A stretch of 64,000 nucleotides of DNA from a virus: positions 1-64,000 of the IMG/VR virus record IMGVR_UViG_3300030390_001877; one strand, given 5' to 3'. The notes under the pieces are model-generated. The model had not been told where the DNA came from. It worked only from the letters and a program-made list of their open reading frames with translations, and made no database searches. Shown piece after piece: positions 31,430 to 39,202 of the stretch (positions are counted from its first letter, which is position 1; every line of letters begins with the position of its first letter). The position numbers were made by a program, and so were the translations under genes.

Positions 31430-31638
31430 AAATCCACCTCTACAACCTTCACCTGCCAACGAGGACTTAGTTTAACAGCGTCCATATCTAAAAGGTAGGC
31501 TTCTCCTTTATCATCTACTACCCTACCGCACATTCCGTAATGTTCTGTAACAGGATACCATTTCATATTAGTGAAAGGTTTACTAGAGATATAATCTTCT
31601 GATAAAGCTAACCTTACATAAGTTTGATAAGTTTTCAT
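31426..31638 (-). CDS. Hypothetical protein, 70 aa
   Basis: Probably a small beta-barrel-like protein (MKWYPVTEHYGMCGRVVDDK, then strands). Unrecognised; stop overlaps the next start. Confidence 0.65.
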   Translation of the reverse strand: MKTYQTYVRLALSEDYISSKPFTNMKWYPVTEHYGMCGRVVDDKGEAYLLDMDAVKLSPRWQVKVVEVDL

Positions 31639-31829
31639 TACTTCTCCTCAACTATTTCAAATTCATAAGAGCAGATACCTAATAAATCACACAAGGTATC
31701 AACTACCCCTTGTAAATATACCCACTCTTTTGAGTACAACGCTCTTGTGGGGTGGTCTTTCCAAATAATACTTCCACAAGAATAACCTGAATAATATCTT
31801 CCATCTTCTTTACTTTTAATATAAAACAT
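31638..31829 (-). CDS. Hypothetical protein, 63 aa
   Basis: Small Tyr/Cys-containing protein; unrecognised. Touches both neighbours (31638 and 31829 are shared bases). Confidence 0.65.
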   Translation of the reverse strand: MFYIKSKEDGRYYSGYSCGSIIWKDHPTRALYSKEWVYLQGVVDTLCDLLGICSYEFEIVEEK

Positions 31830-32284
31830 TAACTATTCTCCAACAACTTCACATAATGAGATTGAGCTTTTACGAAAGGAGCTTTCTTAAGTTTCTGAAG
31901 TTTAACCTCATGAACAAGTCGTGCATCACAAGCTTCTTTATAAATACTCCAAGGAATATGAAACTTGTACTTGAAGGCCATGATATCCACAAACCCTTTA
32001 GCATCTGATGTCTCTCGGAAATGAACTTCTCGTAAAGGTGCTCCGTTATGTAAACGAACAGCGTCTTGGAAACTAATATGCTTAGGGTAATATTTATATA
32101 AATCAACTAACCCTTTAGGTGCGTAGAAACCTCCTAAACCTTTTACTTTGTTGGGAGAGAATAAGTAACCTAAGTGTGCCATAAACAACACTAAACTATC
32201 TAGTTGAAGATTAATAGTGTGAATAGGGATCTCTCTCGCAGTAACTTCTTCTTTAAAACTTTGTGTATAAAATTCTTTGTTCAT
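31829..32284 (-). CDS. Hypothetical protein, 151 aa
   Basis: Basic protein, mostly helical, unrecognised. Coupled upstream and downstream by 1-4 base overlaps. Confidence 0.7.
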   Translation of the reverse strand: MNKEFYTQSFKEEVTAREIPIHTINLQLDSLVLFMAHLGYLFSPNKVKGLGGFYAPKGLVDLYKYYPKHISFQDAVRLHNGAPLREVHFRETSDAKGFVDIMAFKYKFHIPWSIYKEACDARLVHEVKLQKLKKAPFVKAQSHYVKLLENS

Positions 32285-32514
32285 AATAATTCCTTATTTA
32301 ATAAGTGTAAGCTCATCATATCCCAGTTATAATCAAGAATCAACTTGTAAATCATATTTTCTGCAACAGAGTTATCTTCTTCATTCCAAAGTTCATGATA
32401 TTTAGAAGAGTCTTTCATAAAACAACATAAGAAAGCTTGCCCAAGACGATAGCTCGCAGAAGGATACTTCTTGTAATAAAGATGTTTGAAATCAAAGTAT
32501 GACATAGTTTTCAT
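32281..32514 (-). CDS. Hypothetical protein, 77 aa
   Basis: Aromatic-rich helical protein, unrecognised. MKT start; overlaps neighbours by four bases each. Confidence 0.65.
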   Translation of the reverse strand: MKTMSYFDFKHLYYKKYPSASYRLGQAFLCCFMKDSSKYHELWNEEDNSVAENMIYKLILDYNWDMMSLHLLNKELL

Positions 32515-32792
32515 AACCCTTTCTCCTCACATAATTTCTCATACCAATTGTACACATCATTTAAGCAAAGGTAAATATCTGTTTCAGAATAATCTTCTAA
32601 GAATTTAACTGTTACACGAAGTCTCCACCCTGACAAATGTACACGTTCTAGTTCATAGGGTTCTCTCGTCCAACCCCAATTACCTTGAATAATACTAGCC
32701 TTGAAAGATTCCTCTTCTTGGAAGATACATTCTATAAGAGTTTTAGCTGTTTGTTGCATTGCAACGAATTCTTCTGATGTAATTGTTTTCAT
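32511..32792 (-). CDS. Hypothetical protein, 93 aa
   Basis: Unrecognised. First gene of the operon behind the promoter at 32820-32848; only about 20 bases of leader, beginning ATCGAAACAGGAGAAC, so the conserved start sequence also supplies the ribosome binding site. Confidence 0.7.
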   Translation of the reverse strand: MKTITSEEFVAMQQTAKTLIECIFQEEESFKASIIQGNWGWTREPYELERVHLSGWRLRVTVKFLEDYSETDIYLCLNDVYNWYEKLCEEKGL

Positions 32793-32802
32793 AATCGTTC
32801 TC

Positions 32803-32848
32803 CTGTTTCGATAAATATAATACTACCCGTAAGGTTATTTGTTGTCAA
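32803..32848 (-). promoter_or_regulatory. Sigma70-type promoter with ATCGAAACAG start
   Basis: Minus strand: TTGACA at 32848-32843, 17-base spacer, TAGTAT at 32825-32820, seven bases, then ATCGAAACAG at 32812-32803. Same layout as 20373-20418 and 46085-46129. Confidence 0.8.
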
Positions 32849-33156
32849 CCAGTACTTGTAAAAGAATTCCAAAACCTTTTACAAAAATCTAAATCTTCCT
32901 TAGAATACCTTCTACTACTCCAGTCTAAAAACTCTTCACAAGATATTCTGTTTGTGAGGATCTGCTCTACAACATCCTCTACTGGACGGGAATGACACTT
33001 CTTACAAGGAACAAATCCTGTACCAGAGAAATACCCTCCGAAATGTTGTTCTCCTTTTAGAAAGGCTTCTACACAACAGTCTGGATACCCGTAATATTTA
33101 CCCCACATTCTCCATACGTGTAATGTTTCTTCTGGGATGTTATTTCTGCTTGGCAT
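32845..33156 (-). CDS. Small metal-binding-type protein, 103 aa
   Basis: GYPDCCVEAF (CC near residue 27) and GTGFVPCKKCHSR (CxxCH near 51) are typical of a small family I have seen in phages and bacteria without assigned function. Probably zinc-binding. ATG behind AGGAGAGTAAC. Confidence 0.7.
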   Translation of the reverse strand: MPSRNNIPEETLHVWRMWGKYYGYPDCCVEAFLKGEQHFGGYFSGTGFVPCKKCHSRPVEDVVEQILTNRISCEEFLDWSSRRYSKEDLDFCKRFWNSFTSTG

Positions 33157-33168
33157 GTTACTCTCCTC

Positions 33169-33477
33169 TTAGTAAGGTGGTCTATCTTTAGGTGGCAAAT
33201 GTTTAATATGTTTCCATTTACAATGATGCTCTTGGTTTTTAGTATGGTCGTAAGGTTTGAAATGATTACCCTTTACAGTATCGAAACATTCTTTCCATCT
33301 TATAGGTTGGTTACAAGTTGAACAATTACCAAACCCTTTAAAACCGCAATCATGTTTATAATGAGGAGGGAAACCTTCTTCATAGTTCCACAACTCCCAT
33401 TTAGGGTTCTCTTTTATAGTAGATACATCTACCCACTTAACGTTACAACTTCCACAATACTTACAGCACGTACCCAT
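33169..33477 (-). CDS. Zinc-finger protein, 102 aa
   Basis: CCKYCGSC at the N terminus, CGFKGFGNCSTCNQP in the middle and HHCKWKH near the end give several Cys/His pairs, probably two zinc sites. Start at MGTCCKYC behind GAGGAGAGTAACA. First gene after the promoter at 33509-33536. Confidence 0.7.
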   Translation of the reverse strand: MGTCCKYCGSCNVKWVDVSTIKENPKWELWNYEEGFPPHYKHDCGFKGFGNCSTCNQPIRWKECFDTVKGNHFKPYDHTKNQEHHCKWKHIKHLPPKDRPPY

Positions 33478-33508
33478 TGTTACTCTCCTCAAAAATGAAT
33501 CTCACACA

Positions 33509-33536
33509 ATAATAACACCATTCTTAAAACAGTCAA
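33509..33536 (-). promoter_or_regulatory. Sigma70-type promoter (leftward)
   Basis: Minus strand: TTGACT at 33536-33531, 16-base spacer, TATTAT at 33514-33509. Divergent from the promoter at 33572. Confidence 0.7.
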
Positions 33537-33571
33537 CCTTTAAATAAGATTATTTCTATGAAAAGTTTTAT

Positions 33572-33600
33572 TTGACAAGGGAGGATTCTTTGTGTAGGAT
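33572..33600 (+). promoter_or_regulatory. Sigma70-type promoter (rightward)
   Basis: TTGACA at 33572-33577, 17-base spacer, TAGGAT at 33595-33600. Start of the plus-strand block that leads to replication genes. Confidence 0.75.
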
Positions 33601-33629
33601 TGTTGGAAATTGATTAGAGGAGATACATT

Positions 33630-33883
33630 ATGGTAGAGTTTATTATTTGGTACGTGATGGGTTTGGTGGGCTGTTTGTTAACCGATTACGTAGAGTGTAA
33701 GATTGTGAATAGGGATTATGAAAAATATAAATACGATTCTAAAACAACTATAACTTATTTAGGAGGTGTACGCCCCCTGCTTACCTTGTATTAGTATTTT
33801 CTGTATTCGGAATAATAACTTTTGCAATCGGGTTGAATAGTATGTACAATTATTTGAAAGGTAACTATGGGGAATTTGAATGA
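33630..33883 (+). CDS. Small membrane protein split by a -1 frameshift
   Basis: ATG 33630 behind AGAGGAGATACATT opens a 54-aa frame ending at 33794. The -1 frame takes over at the CGCCCCCT stretch near 33770-33778 and continues with VLVFSVFGIITFAIG, a second membrane helix, to a TGA that overlaps the next ATG (33880) as ATGA. The usual coupled overlap supports a single two-helix protein of about 84 aa made by frameshifting, or a recent one-base change in the C run. Confidence 0.6.
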
Positions 33884-34122
33884 ACAAAGCACTTTTAATA
33901 GAACAAATAGCCCTTCAAGCGGGAATCTCTGTTGAAGAAGCAAACTTTGCTTTAGAAAAGTTTGAAGAAGCAATGAAATCTTTTGACGAAGGGAGATCTT
34001 CTTATGAACTATTAGTGGATAGTCTTTCAGAATACACTACACCAAAAGATGATCTACTTTACCAAGAGCCTTTGTGGGTGAGAGATCAACAGAATAAAAC
34101 TTTTAAGAGAGGTAAACAATAA
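33880..34122 (+). CDS. Hypothetical protein, 80 aa
   Basis: Helical acidic protein (EEANFALEKFEEAMKSFDEG). Unrecognised. Coupled to both neighbours. Confidence 0.7.
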   Translation: MNKALLIEQIALQAGISVEEANFALEKFEEAMKSFDEGRSSYELLVDSLSEYTTPKDDLLYQEPLWVRDQQNKTFKRGKQ

Positions 34123-34466
34123 TGACAGATTCAACTTTTACAGAAAACACACTTGAACGAATTGCATCTTTGGAAGAAGAGAACCGTCTCTTAAGGAAAG
34201 CCCTCTCTTTGGAAGAGTCTTATTGTTCTCGTGCAGAACAAGAAAACTACGAGATATGGAAACTTTCCCATACAATGGGATTCTATAAAGAATTAGTGTC
34301 TGTTTTGGAGAAGGGTAGCAGTGAGAAAGATGTGAACCTTTTTATAGAGTATATGGGATCTGAGGGGTATGTAGGAGAGGATGAATACGATAAGGAAGGT
34401 CGTCGTAGCTTAGAGGAACACAAAGAGCGTCAAGAGGCTTACAATTCGTTTGAGGAGGACATGTGA
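34122..34466 (+). CDS. Coiled-coil protein, 114 aa
   Basis: Residues 10-45 have heptad-type Leu and Glu (LERIASLEEENRLLRKAL). Acidic; unrecognised. Ends ATGTGATG, overlapping the next start. Confidence 0.7.
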   Translation: MTDSTFTENTLERIASLEEENRLLRKALSLEESYCSRAEQENYEIWKLSHTMGFYKELVSVLEKGSSEKDVNLFIEYMGSEGYVGEDEYDKEGRRSLEEHKERQEAYNSFEEDM

Positions 34467-34645
34467 TGGAAGAGTATACTGAGGAAAGTTTCAACTTGAC
34501 ATACCCAAAGTTTAAAATATTTTATAAAGTGTTACAAAACCAGCAACAGATGGAACATTTACATTTGTTTTCTGTGAAAACATGTTATATGTTAAAGAAG
34601 GATTTACTTAACCTAAAAGGAGGTTGTTATGTTTTTAGCCCATAA
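34466..34645 (+). CDS. Possible truncated gene, 59 aa
   Basis: Starts at ATG 34466, overlapping the upstream stop, as expected for this operon, but the last 40 residues look unlike the acidic proteins around it and the frame runs into the TnpB gene. It may be the remnant of a gene broken by insertion of the TnpB element. Its 3' end contains the ribosome binding site of tnpB. Confidence 0.4.
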   Translation: MEEYTEESFNLTYPKFKIFYKVLQNQQQMEHLHLFSVKTCYMLKKDLLNLKGGCYVFSP

Positions 34646-35735
34646 GGTCGAACTGAGGCCTTCTAAAGAACAACAAGAAAAATTACTACAATGGATTGGA
34701 ACAACCCGACATTGTTTTAATAATTTACTAAGTAACTTTTCTAAAGAAGGTGTTAAGTTTTCTAAGAAAACTGCTAGGGAATACCTTTATAACACGTTAC
34801 GTGTTGATAATGAATGGTATTCTGACATAAGTCAGGAAATCTTACGAGAAACTATCAATGATTTAGAAAACGCTTACAAACGTTTCTTTAAGAAACTTGG
34901 AGGTTATCCAAGATTCAAGAAACGTGGAAGTAAAGCTTCTTTCTCTGTAAGAGACAAGGCTAAGTTTAAAGTAGAAGGTAGAAATCTTTACTTAGAAAAG
35001 TTTAATAAAGGTAAAGAGGGTAAGCCTTTAAAGTTACGTGAGAAACTTCGTTTCGAAGGGACTCCTAAGCAGGTCACCATTTCTTTCCAGAATGGAAAGT
35101 GGTGGGCTTCTATCTTAGTGGAAGGTTGCTCCAATTATAAAGGTAGTTTTCCGCAAAGCGGGGAAGCAGGGATTGATTTAGGTATTAAAGATTTAGCTAC
35201 ATTGTCTGATGGAACTACGTTCCAAAAGAGTAATAAGCTAACATTAAGTTTAAAGAAGTTATCTAAACTTCAAAGAGTATTTTCTAAGAAGAAGAAAGGT
35301 TCTAATCGTAGAGCGAAAGCCAAGCTTTCGATTAGTAAGCTTCATTTTAGAATAAAGAAACAACGTGAAGCATTGCTTCACAACGTAAGCCATACTATTA
35401 CATCTAAATATAAAACAATCTGCTTAGAAGATTTGTCTATCTCGTCTATGACGAAAGGTAAGAATAAGTCATTAAACAGAATGATTTTAGATGTAGGTAT
35501 GTATGAGTTGCGTAGGCAACTAGAGTATAAATCTTTTCTGAGAGGTGTTGACATCCACTTCGTGGATAGGTATTATCCTTCAAGTAAACTACATTATGAG
35601 TGTGGCTTTAAGAATGACAACCTTAAATTAGGAGAATCTAATTGGAAGTGTGGTAACTGTGGTCAACAAGTTGACCGAGATTTAAATGCTTCCAAGAATA
35701 TCCTAAAAGAAGGGGTGAAACACTTACGTGTTTAA
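34629..35735 (+). CDS. tnpB: TnpB, RNA-guided nuclease of IS200/IS605 type
   Basis: 368 aa, the usual compact TnpB length. An N-terminal helical REC-like region is followed by the RuvC parts: GIDLGIKDLATLSDG (catalytic Asp near residue 186), ICLEDLSI (Glu near 272) and DRDLNASKNI (Asp near 352). The zinc finger CGFKN...CGNCG lies between the last two. All three acidic residues are present, so the enzyme looks active. Known TnpB proteins use an omega RNA from the 3' end of their gene to cut DNA next to a TAM. No tnpA transposase is nearby. ATG behind AAAAGGAGGTTGTT. Confidence 0.93.
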   Translation: MFLAHKVELRPSKEQQEKLLQWIGTTRHCFNNLLSNFSKEGVKFSKKTAREYLYNTLRVDNEWYSDISQEILRETINDLENAYKRFFKKLGGYPRFKKRGSKASFSVRDKAKFKVEGRNLYLEKFNKGKEGKPLKLREKLRFEGTPKQVTISFQNGKWWASILVEGCSNYKGSFPQSGEAGIDLGIKDLATLSDGTTFQKSNKLTLSLKKLSKLQRVFSKKKKGSNRRAKAKLSISKLHFRIKKQREALLHNVSHTITSKYKTICLEDLSISSMTKGKNKSLNRMILDVGMYELRRQLEYKSFLRGVDIHFVDRYYPSSKLHYECGFKNDNLKLGESNWKCGNCGQQVDRDLNASKNILKEGVKHLRV

Positions 35736-35857
35736 AGTATAAATTGTGGACGTAGTTCACGAGAGGAGACAGGTACAAGCTTCTCTATAATCCCTACGGA
35801 GTAGGAAATGTAATCCTTAATTTATTAAGTTGTTTCTGTTAATTACGTAGATAACCT
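35600..35857 (+). ncRNA. Candidate omega RNA of TnpB (approximate limits)
   Basis: The 3' end of tnpB and the bases after it are rich in hairpins on the sense strand: AAACAC/GTGTTT near 35717, GTG/CAC around 35746-35760, GAGA/TCTC between 35761 and 35785, and CCTAC/GTAGG at about 35793-35807. This is where omega RNAs of IS200/IS605 elements end, with the guide just beyond the right end. Limits and guide are not determined. Confidence 0.5.
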
Positions 35858-35885
35858 AACGAATGTTTCATTCGTTGCGGTTTTA
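35858..35885 (+). terminator. Hairpin after the TnpB element
   Basis: Perfect 8-bp stem AACGAATG/CATTCGTT with loop TTT, followed by GCGGTTTTA. Could end the tnpB/omega RNA transcript or be the element's right-end palindrome. Confidence 0.55.
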
Positions 35886-35928
35886 TGTATCGGAAAGATT
35901 GATTTTATTAAGATAAAGGAGGTTTGAG

Positions 35929-36537
35929 ATGAAGAGTTTTGAAGAAGATTTTTATACAGAGGATTATGATAAAGAGATGTTGGATTTTATCGAGGAGAAT
36001 TATTCTGTAGATAAGGTTAATGGTTGGGTTGTACAAGCCTCACTGATCCACCGTCACGGAGAGTTTTTCGTTTCAAGATACGATGGTAAAGATCGTGGTC
36101 TGGAACTCTTAACAAAAGAACAATTTAAGGAGAAGATTGGTATGACAGAAAATCTTACAAATAAGATTACTCCATCTGATGAGGGCGTGTTTACGAAAGA
36201 TATGCTTAAAGATGGTATGTTCGTTAAAATGAAGGGGAATATTTACATGGTGCTTGGGAAAGTATTATGTTCTTATGACCGTTATATTTTATTAGAAGAT
36301 TATGATGATGGTTTGAACGATAATGAAGAAGAAGTGTGGAATATCCAAGAAGTGTATATAGTAGAAGGAGAGGATAATATTGCGCCATTAAACTATTTCC
36401 TCAGCGGTAATGGTTTAAAATCTATCTGGAAACGTCCTCCAGAGAAAACCCTTGCACAAAAACACCTTGAGGAGAAGATTGCTATTACAAGAAAGCACCT
36501 TCTGGAATTAGAGAAACTTTTAGAGGAGAATTCTTAA
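35929..36537 (+). CDS. Hypothetical protein, 202 aa
   Basis: Acidic N-terminal domain, a strand-rich centre (MFVKMKGNIYMVLGKVL) and a C-terminal charged helix (residues 170-202) suggesting a coiled coil. Unrecognised. ATG behind AAAGGAGGTTTGAG. Stop overlaps the next ATG. Confidence 0.7.
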   Translation: MKSFEEDFYTEDYDKEMLDFIEENYSVDKVNGWVVQASLIHRHGEFFVSRYDGKDRGLELLTKEQFKEKIGMTENLTNKITPSDEGVFTKDMLKDGMFVKMKGNIYMVLGKVLCSYDRYILLEDYDDGLNDNEEEVWNIQEVYIVEGEDNIAPLNYFLSGNGLKSIWKRPPEKTLAQKHLEEKIAITRKHLLELEKLLEENS

Positions 36538-36746
36538 TGACACACGCACACGTACAAAAATGTATTGAATCTGGAAAGATCGATTCTGCAACAAAATTAC
36601 ATGTTACCCAAGAATGTAGGCGTGTGATGGATACCTATGCTGATGAGATGAGAAGGCTTAAACTAGAGATGCTTGAGGTGGAACAGGGTATTTCTGATGC
36701 AAAGGAAACTTTAGAGAAGGTAGCTGATTTGGAGGTGGTGTTGTGA
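36537..36746 (+). CDS. Coiled-coil protein, 69 aa
   Basis: Residues 35-69 form a Leu/Glu/Lys heptad helix. Begins on the last base of the upstream gene. Unrecognised. Confidence 0.65.
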   Translation: MTHAHVQKCIESGKIDSATKLHVTQECRRVMDTYADEMRRLKLEMLEVEQGISDAKETLEKVADLEVVL

Positions 36747-37096
36747 GTTTTGATTACGGATATACATGTTATTATATTGACAAAGATATAGACTCTTTCA
36801 AGGAAGCATCCTTCGAAACGTGTAAATGGTTTGTGGAAAGTATCTACTCTGATGAAGGGATTGATATTTCCAAGGAGGCTATTCTTGCGAAGAGTAAGGA
36901 GCTTTCTGGTGAGTTGTATTCTGACGCAGAAGATATCTTCGAGAACACACGTTCTCATAACGAGGATATGCGTGGGGCTGCTGACTCTCAGATAAGTGAT
37001 TTGAAAGGGGGTATAGAAGACTTGGAAGAGAGGTGTCATTTGTTGGAAGAGGAAGTGGCTGCTTTGGAGAAAGAACTTGAGAGGATGAGTGAATGA
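36743..37096 (+). CDS. Coiled-coil protein, 117 aa
   Basis: GTG start inside the upstream stop (GTGA). Tyr-rich N terminus, then a coiled coil at about residues 80-115 (IEDLEERCHLLEEEVAALEK). Unrecognised. Confidence 0.7.
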   Translation: MSFDYGYTCYYIDKDIDSFKEASFETCKWFVESIYSDEGIDISKEAILAKSKELSGELYSDAEDIFENTRSHNEDMRGAADSQISDLKGGIEDLEERCHLLEEEVAALEKELERMSE

Positions 37097-37353
37097 ATAA
37101 ATTAGATTATGAAAAACTAGGTAACCTTATTATGGAGAATGGTCTTGAGGGTGGAATGGGTTTATTCTTTTCTTACGAAGGAGAAGAACACTTTGCAGAA
37201 CAGGTGGAACTTTTAGAATTAGATTTATTTGCATCAACGGAATGCTTAGAACATGTGATCAAGCGGTTAATGTATAAGTATTTACAAGAATGGGGTAAAC
37301 AAGATAAAATAGAGGAAATCTTTCAACCTATGGTGGATATTTGTGATGAGTAA
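37093..37353 (+). CDS. Hypothetical protein, 86 aa
   Basis: Acidic helical protein, unrecognised. Overlaps both neighbours. Confidence 0.7.
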   Translation: MNKLDYEKLGNLIMENGLEGGMGLFFSYEGEEHFAEQVELLELDLFASTECLEHVIKRLMYKYLQEWGKQDKIEEIFQPMVDICDE

Positions 37354-38071
37354 GATTAAATACTACAACAACAATCCGTGTAAAATATTACGTGAGGTTG
37401 GAGAAGGTTTTTCTGAGGTGGTTGTATTTCCTCATGTACAAGATATAGAGTTACAAGGAAGTGAGTGGTGTACCGCTTGTCAAGTGGGTGGTATGGACGG
37501 AGCTTATCCTTCTCATGAATGTGAACCTTACCAAGAAGTGATTGACGTGGTTAATAGTTTGCGTGAAGAAGAGGGTGTAGTCATCATTGCTGATAATCGT
37601 CTTATCCAAGAGGAGATGGTTGAGTGGAAGGCTTGGAACTTGATTAAGAAACGTTGTGCAGAAATTACTGAATTACACAATGAAACTCGTAGGCAACGTA
37701 GTGACCTTCTTATAGAAACACACAGGTTACAAGAGAGTATTAAAACTTTACAAGAGGATGTCACTCTTTTAGAGGACACTAGAGAGAATATTCTTGTTAG
37801 GCTTAACGAGACTTTTGATAAATACGATACTATAAAAAGTGAACTTTCATCTGCACAAGATAAGCAAACTTCTGTGACGTTGGATTCTAATTTTAAAGTA
37901 GATTTATCTATAGATACGCTACGTAGTTTGATTGAATCAAGTATTAAATTGGAACAGCTTGAAAATGGTGGTGTGGATAATTGGGAATGGTACGGAGAGA
38001 GTGTTGATTGGGATAACCTTGATAATCTTGTAGATGAAGAATTGAAGAGTTATAAGGTGGAAATCTTATGA
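37346..38071 (+). CDS. Hypothetical protein with coiled coil, 241 aa
   Basis: N-terminal domain has WCTACQVGG and SHECEPY (CxxC and HxC, probable zinc site near residues 42-65). A long coiled coil runs from about 105 to 180 and the C terminus is very acidic. ATG 37346 overlaps the upstream stop; GTG 37343 is in frame just before. Unrecognised. Confidence 0.7.
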   Translation: MSKIKYYNNNPCKILREVGEGFSEVVVFPHVQDIELQGSEWCTACQVGGMDGAYPSHECEPYQEVIDVVNSLREEEGVVIIADNRLIQEEMVEWKAWNLIKKRCAEITELHNETRRQRSDLLIETHRLQESIKTLQEDVTLLEDTRENILVRLNETFDKYDTIKSELSSAQDKQTSVTLDSNFKVDLSIDTLRSLIESSIKLEQLENGGVDNWEWYGESVDWDNLDNLVDEELKSYKVEIL

Positions 38072-38298
38072 GTGAAGAAGATATTATAAAGTTAATTAAA
38101 TCTACTATAAAGGAAAACCTTGAAGTAGATATTTATACTGAGAGTGCTAATACCATAGGTTCGAATGTTGTAGTGGAGTTAGCTTTTAAAGGAGAGGAGG
38201 AACCTTTTTATAGAAACATCTCTTACTTAACTGCGGACTACTCTGAGGAAGAGTGGATGGGCGATGTTAGTAAAGATGTTATCATAGAGATTTGTTAA
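38068..38298 (+). CDS. Hypothetical protein, 76 aa
   Basis: Small alpha/beta acidic protein, unrecognised. Overlaps the upstream gene by four bases. Confidence 0.65.
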   Translation: MSEEDIIKLIKSTIKENLEVDIYTESANTIGSNVVVELAFKGEEEPFYRNISYLTADYSEEEWMGDVSKDVIIEIC

Positions 38299-38299
38299 T

Positions 38300-38614
38300 A
38301 TGAAAATAGCTTTAGATTACGATGAAACTTTTACAGCAGCACCTATCCTGTGGAAGATGTTTATTCAACTTGCAATACAATACGGGCACGATGTTAAGTT
38401 TGTAACATACAGAGATTCACGTTACAATAATGACGATATTTGTGCAGACGCTTATGATTGCAAGATAGATATTATTTTCACAAATGGTGTTCAGAAACAA
38501 CACGTTTACCAAGCGGATATCTGGATAGATGATTCTCCTGAGACAGTGGTATCTTATGAGAAGATGTTATCTATGTGTGAAGGGTGTGAATTGAGAGGAG
38601 ATACTGGTGAATAA
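38300..38614 (+). CDS. HAD-superfamily phosphatase-like protein
   Basis: 104 aa. IALDYDETFTA (residues 3-13) is the HAD motif I DxDxT with nucleophile Asp6 and acid Asp8. FVTYRD fits the motif II position and DIWIDDSPE (near 76) the motif III/IV acidic pair. A minimal cap-less HAD such as phage 5'-nucleotidase or polynucleotide-kinase-type phosphatase is likely; the substrate is not evident. Confidence 0.8.
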   Translation: MKIALDYDETFTAAPILWKMFIQLAIQYGHDVKFVTYRDSRYNNDDICADAYDCKIDIIFTNGVQKQHVYQADIWIDDSPETVVSYEKMLSMCEGCELRGDTGE

Positions 38615-38903
38615 AACAATATACCGTTACACAGATGACTCTTGGATAGATGGACATGAAGACTGTTCTTGCTGCAGTGGGCTTCTTTTCGAAACATATA
38701 ATGCGGACGGATGGCCTCAGAATGGAAGTGCTTCTGATAAATGGGGACTTTATGTTGATGTGCTAGTTGCCCATAAAGCAAAAGAATTTGAAGAAGATTA
38801 TGTGGAGATGGGTAATTGGGCATACGGTCTCTATGAGGGATTAACCTTGGAAGAGTTGGCATCTTTGTGTGAGAGGTTGGGTGTAGTTTTGGAGGAGGTG
38901 TAG
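38607..38903 (+). CDS. Hypothetical protein, 98 aa
   Basis: GTG start inside the 3' end of the HAD gene. HEDCSCCSG near residue 17 may bind metal. Trp- and Glu-rich; unrecognised. Confidence 0.65.
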   Translation: MNKTIYRYTDDSWIDGHEDCSCCSGLLFETYNADGWPQNGSASDKWGLYVDVLVAHKAKEFEEDYVEMGNWAYGLYEGLTLEELASLCERLGVVLEEV

Positions 38904-38904
38904 T

Positions 38905-39192
38905 TTGAGTGATGATTATAAAGTTGGCAGTTGTGTATGTTCTACTACAAATTTAACAGGATGTGGCATAGTTATTGCTATTAAAGAGAACTCTGAGGAT
39001 AAGAAAAATATTTTAGGAGAGTATCAATATCAAATTTTAACAGATTTTGGTAATATCATAAAACTTACTTATGAAGAGATTAATAATAACTATGAAGTAG
39101 TACGAGAAGATAATATCCGTGAAAGGTTTATTCGCCAAAAGGAATTACTTTTAGAGGCGGAAAATTACTTACATAAGTTGGATTTAATTTGA
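38905..39192 (+). CDS. Hypothetical protein, 95 aa
   Basis: TTG start within TTGAGTGATGAT, preceded by GGAGGAGGTGTAG; the primase gene downstream starts with the same TTGAGTGATGA. Strand-rich, unrecognised. Confidence 0.7.
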   Translation: MSDDYKVGSCVCSTTNLTGCGIVIAIKENSEDKKNILGEYQYQILTDFGNIIKLTYEEINNNYEVVREDNIRERFIRQKELLLEAENYLHKLDLI

Positions 39193-39202
39193 GGAGATTG
39201 AT

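Noticed and set aside
33600-33880. Intron in the gene at 33630
   Set aside because: The two frames adjoin within a few bases and there is no room for, or sign of, an intron; a frameshift explains the data better.
34505-34560. Promoter-like TTGACA upstream of tnpB
   Set aside because: TTGACA lies in a reading frame and the best -10 candidates are at wrong spacing.
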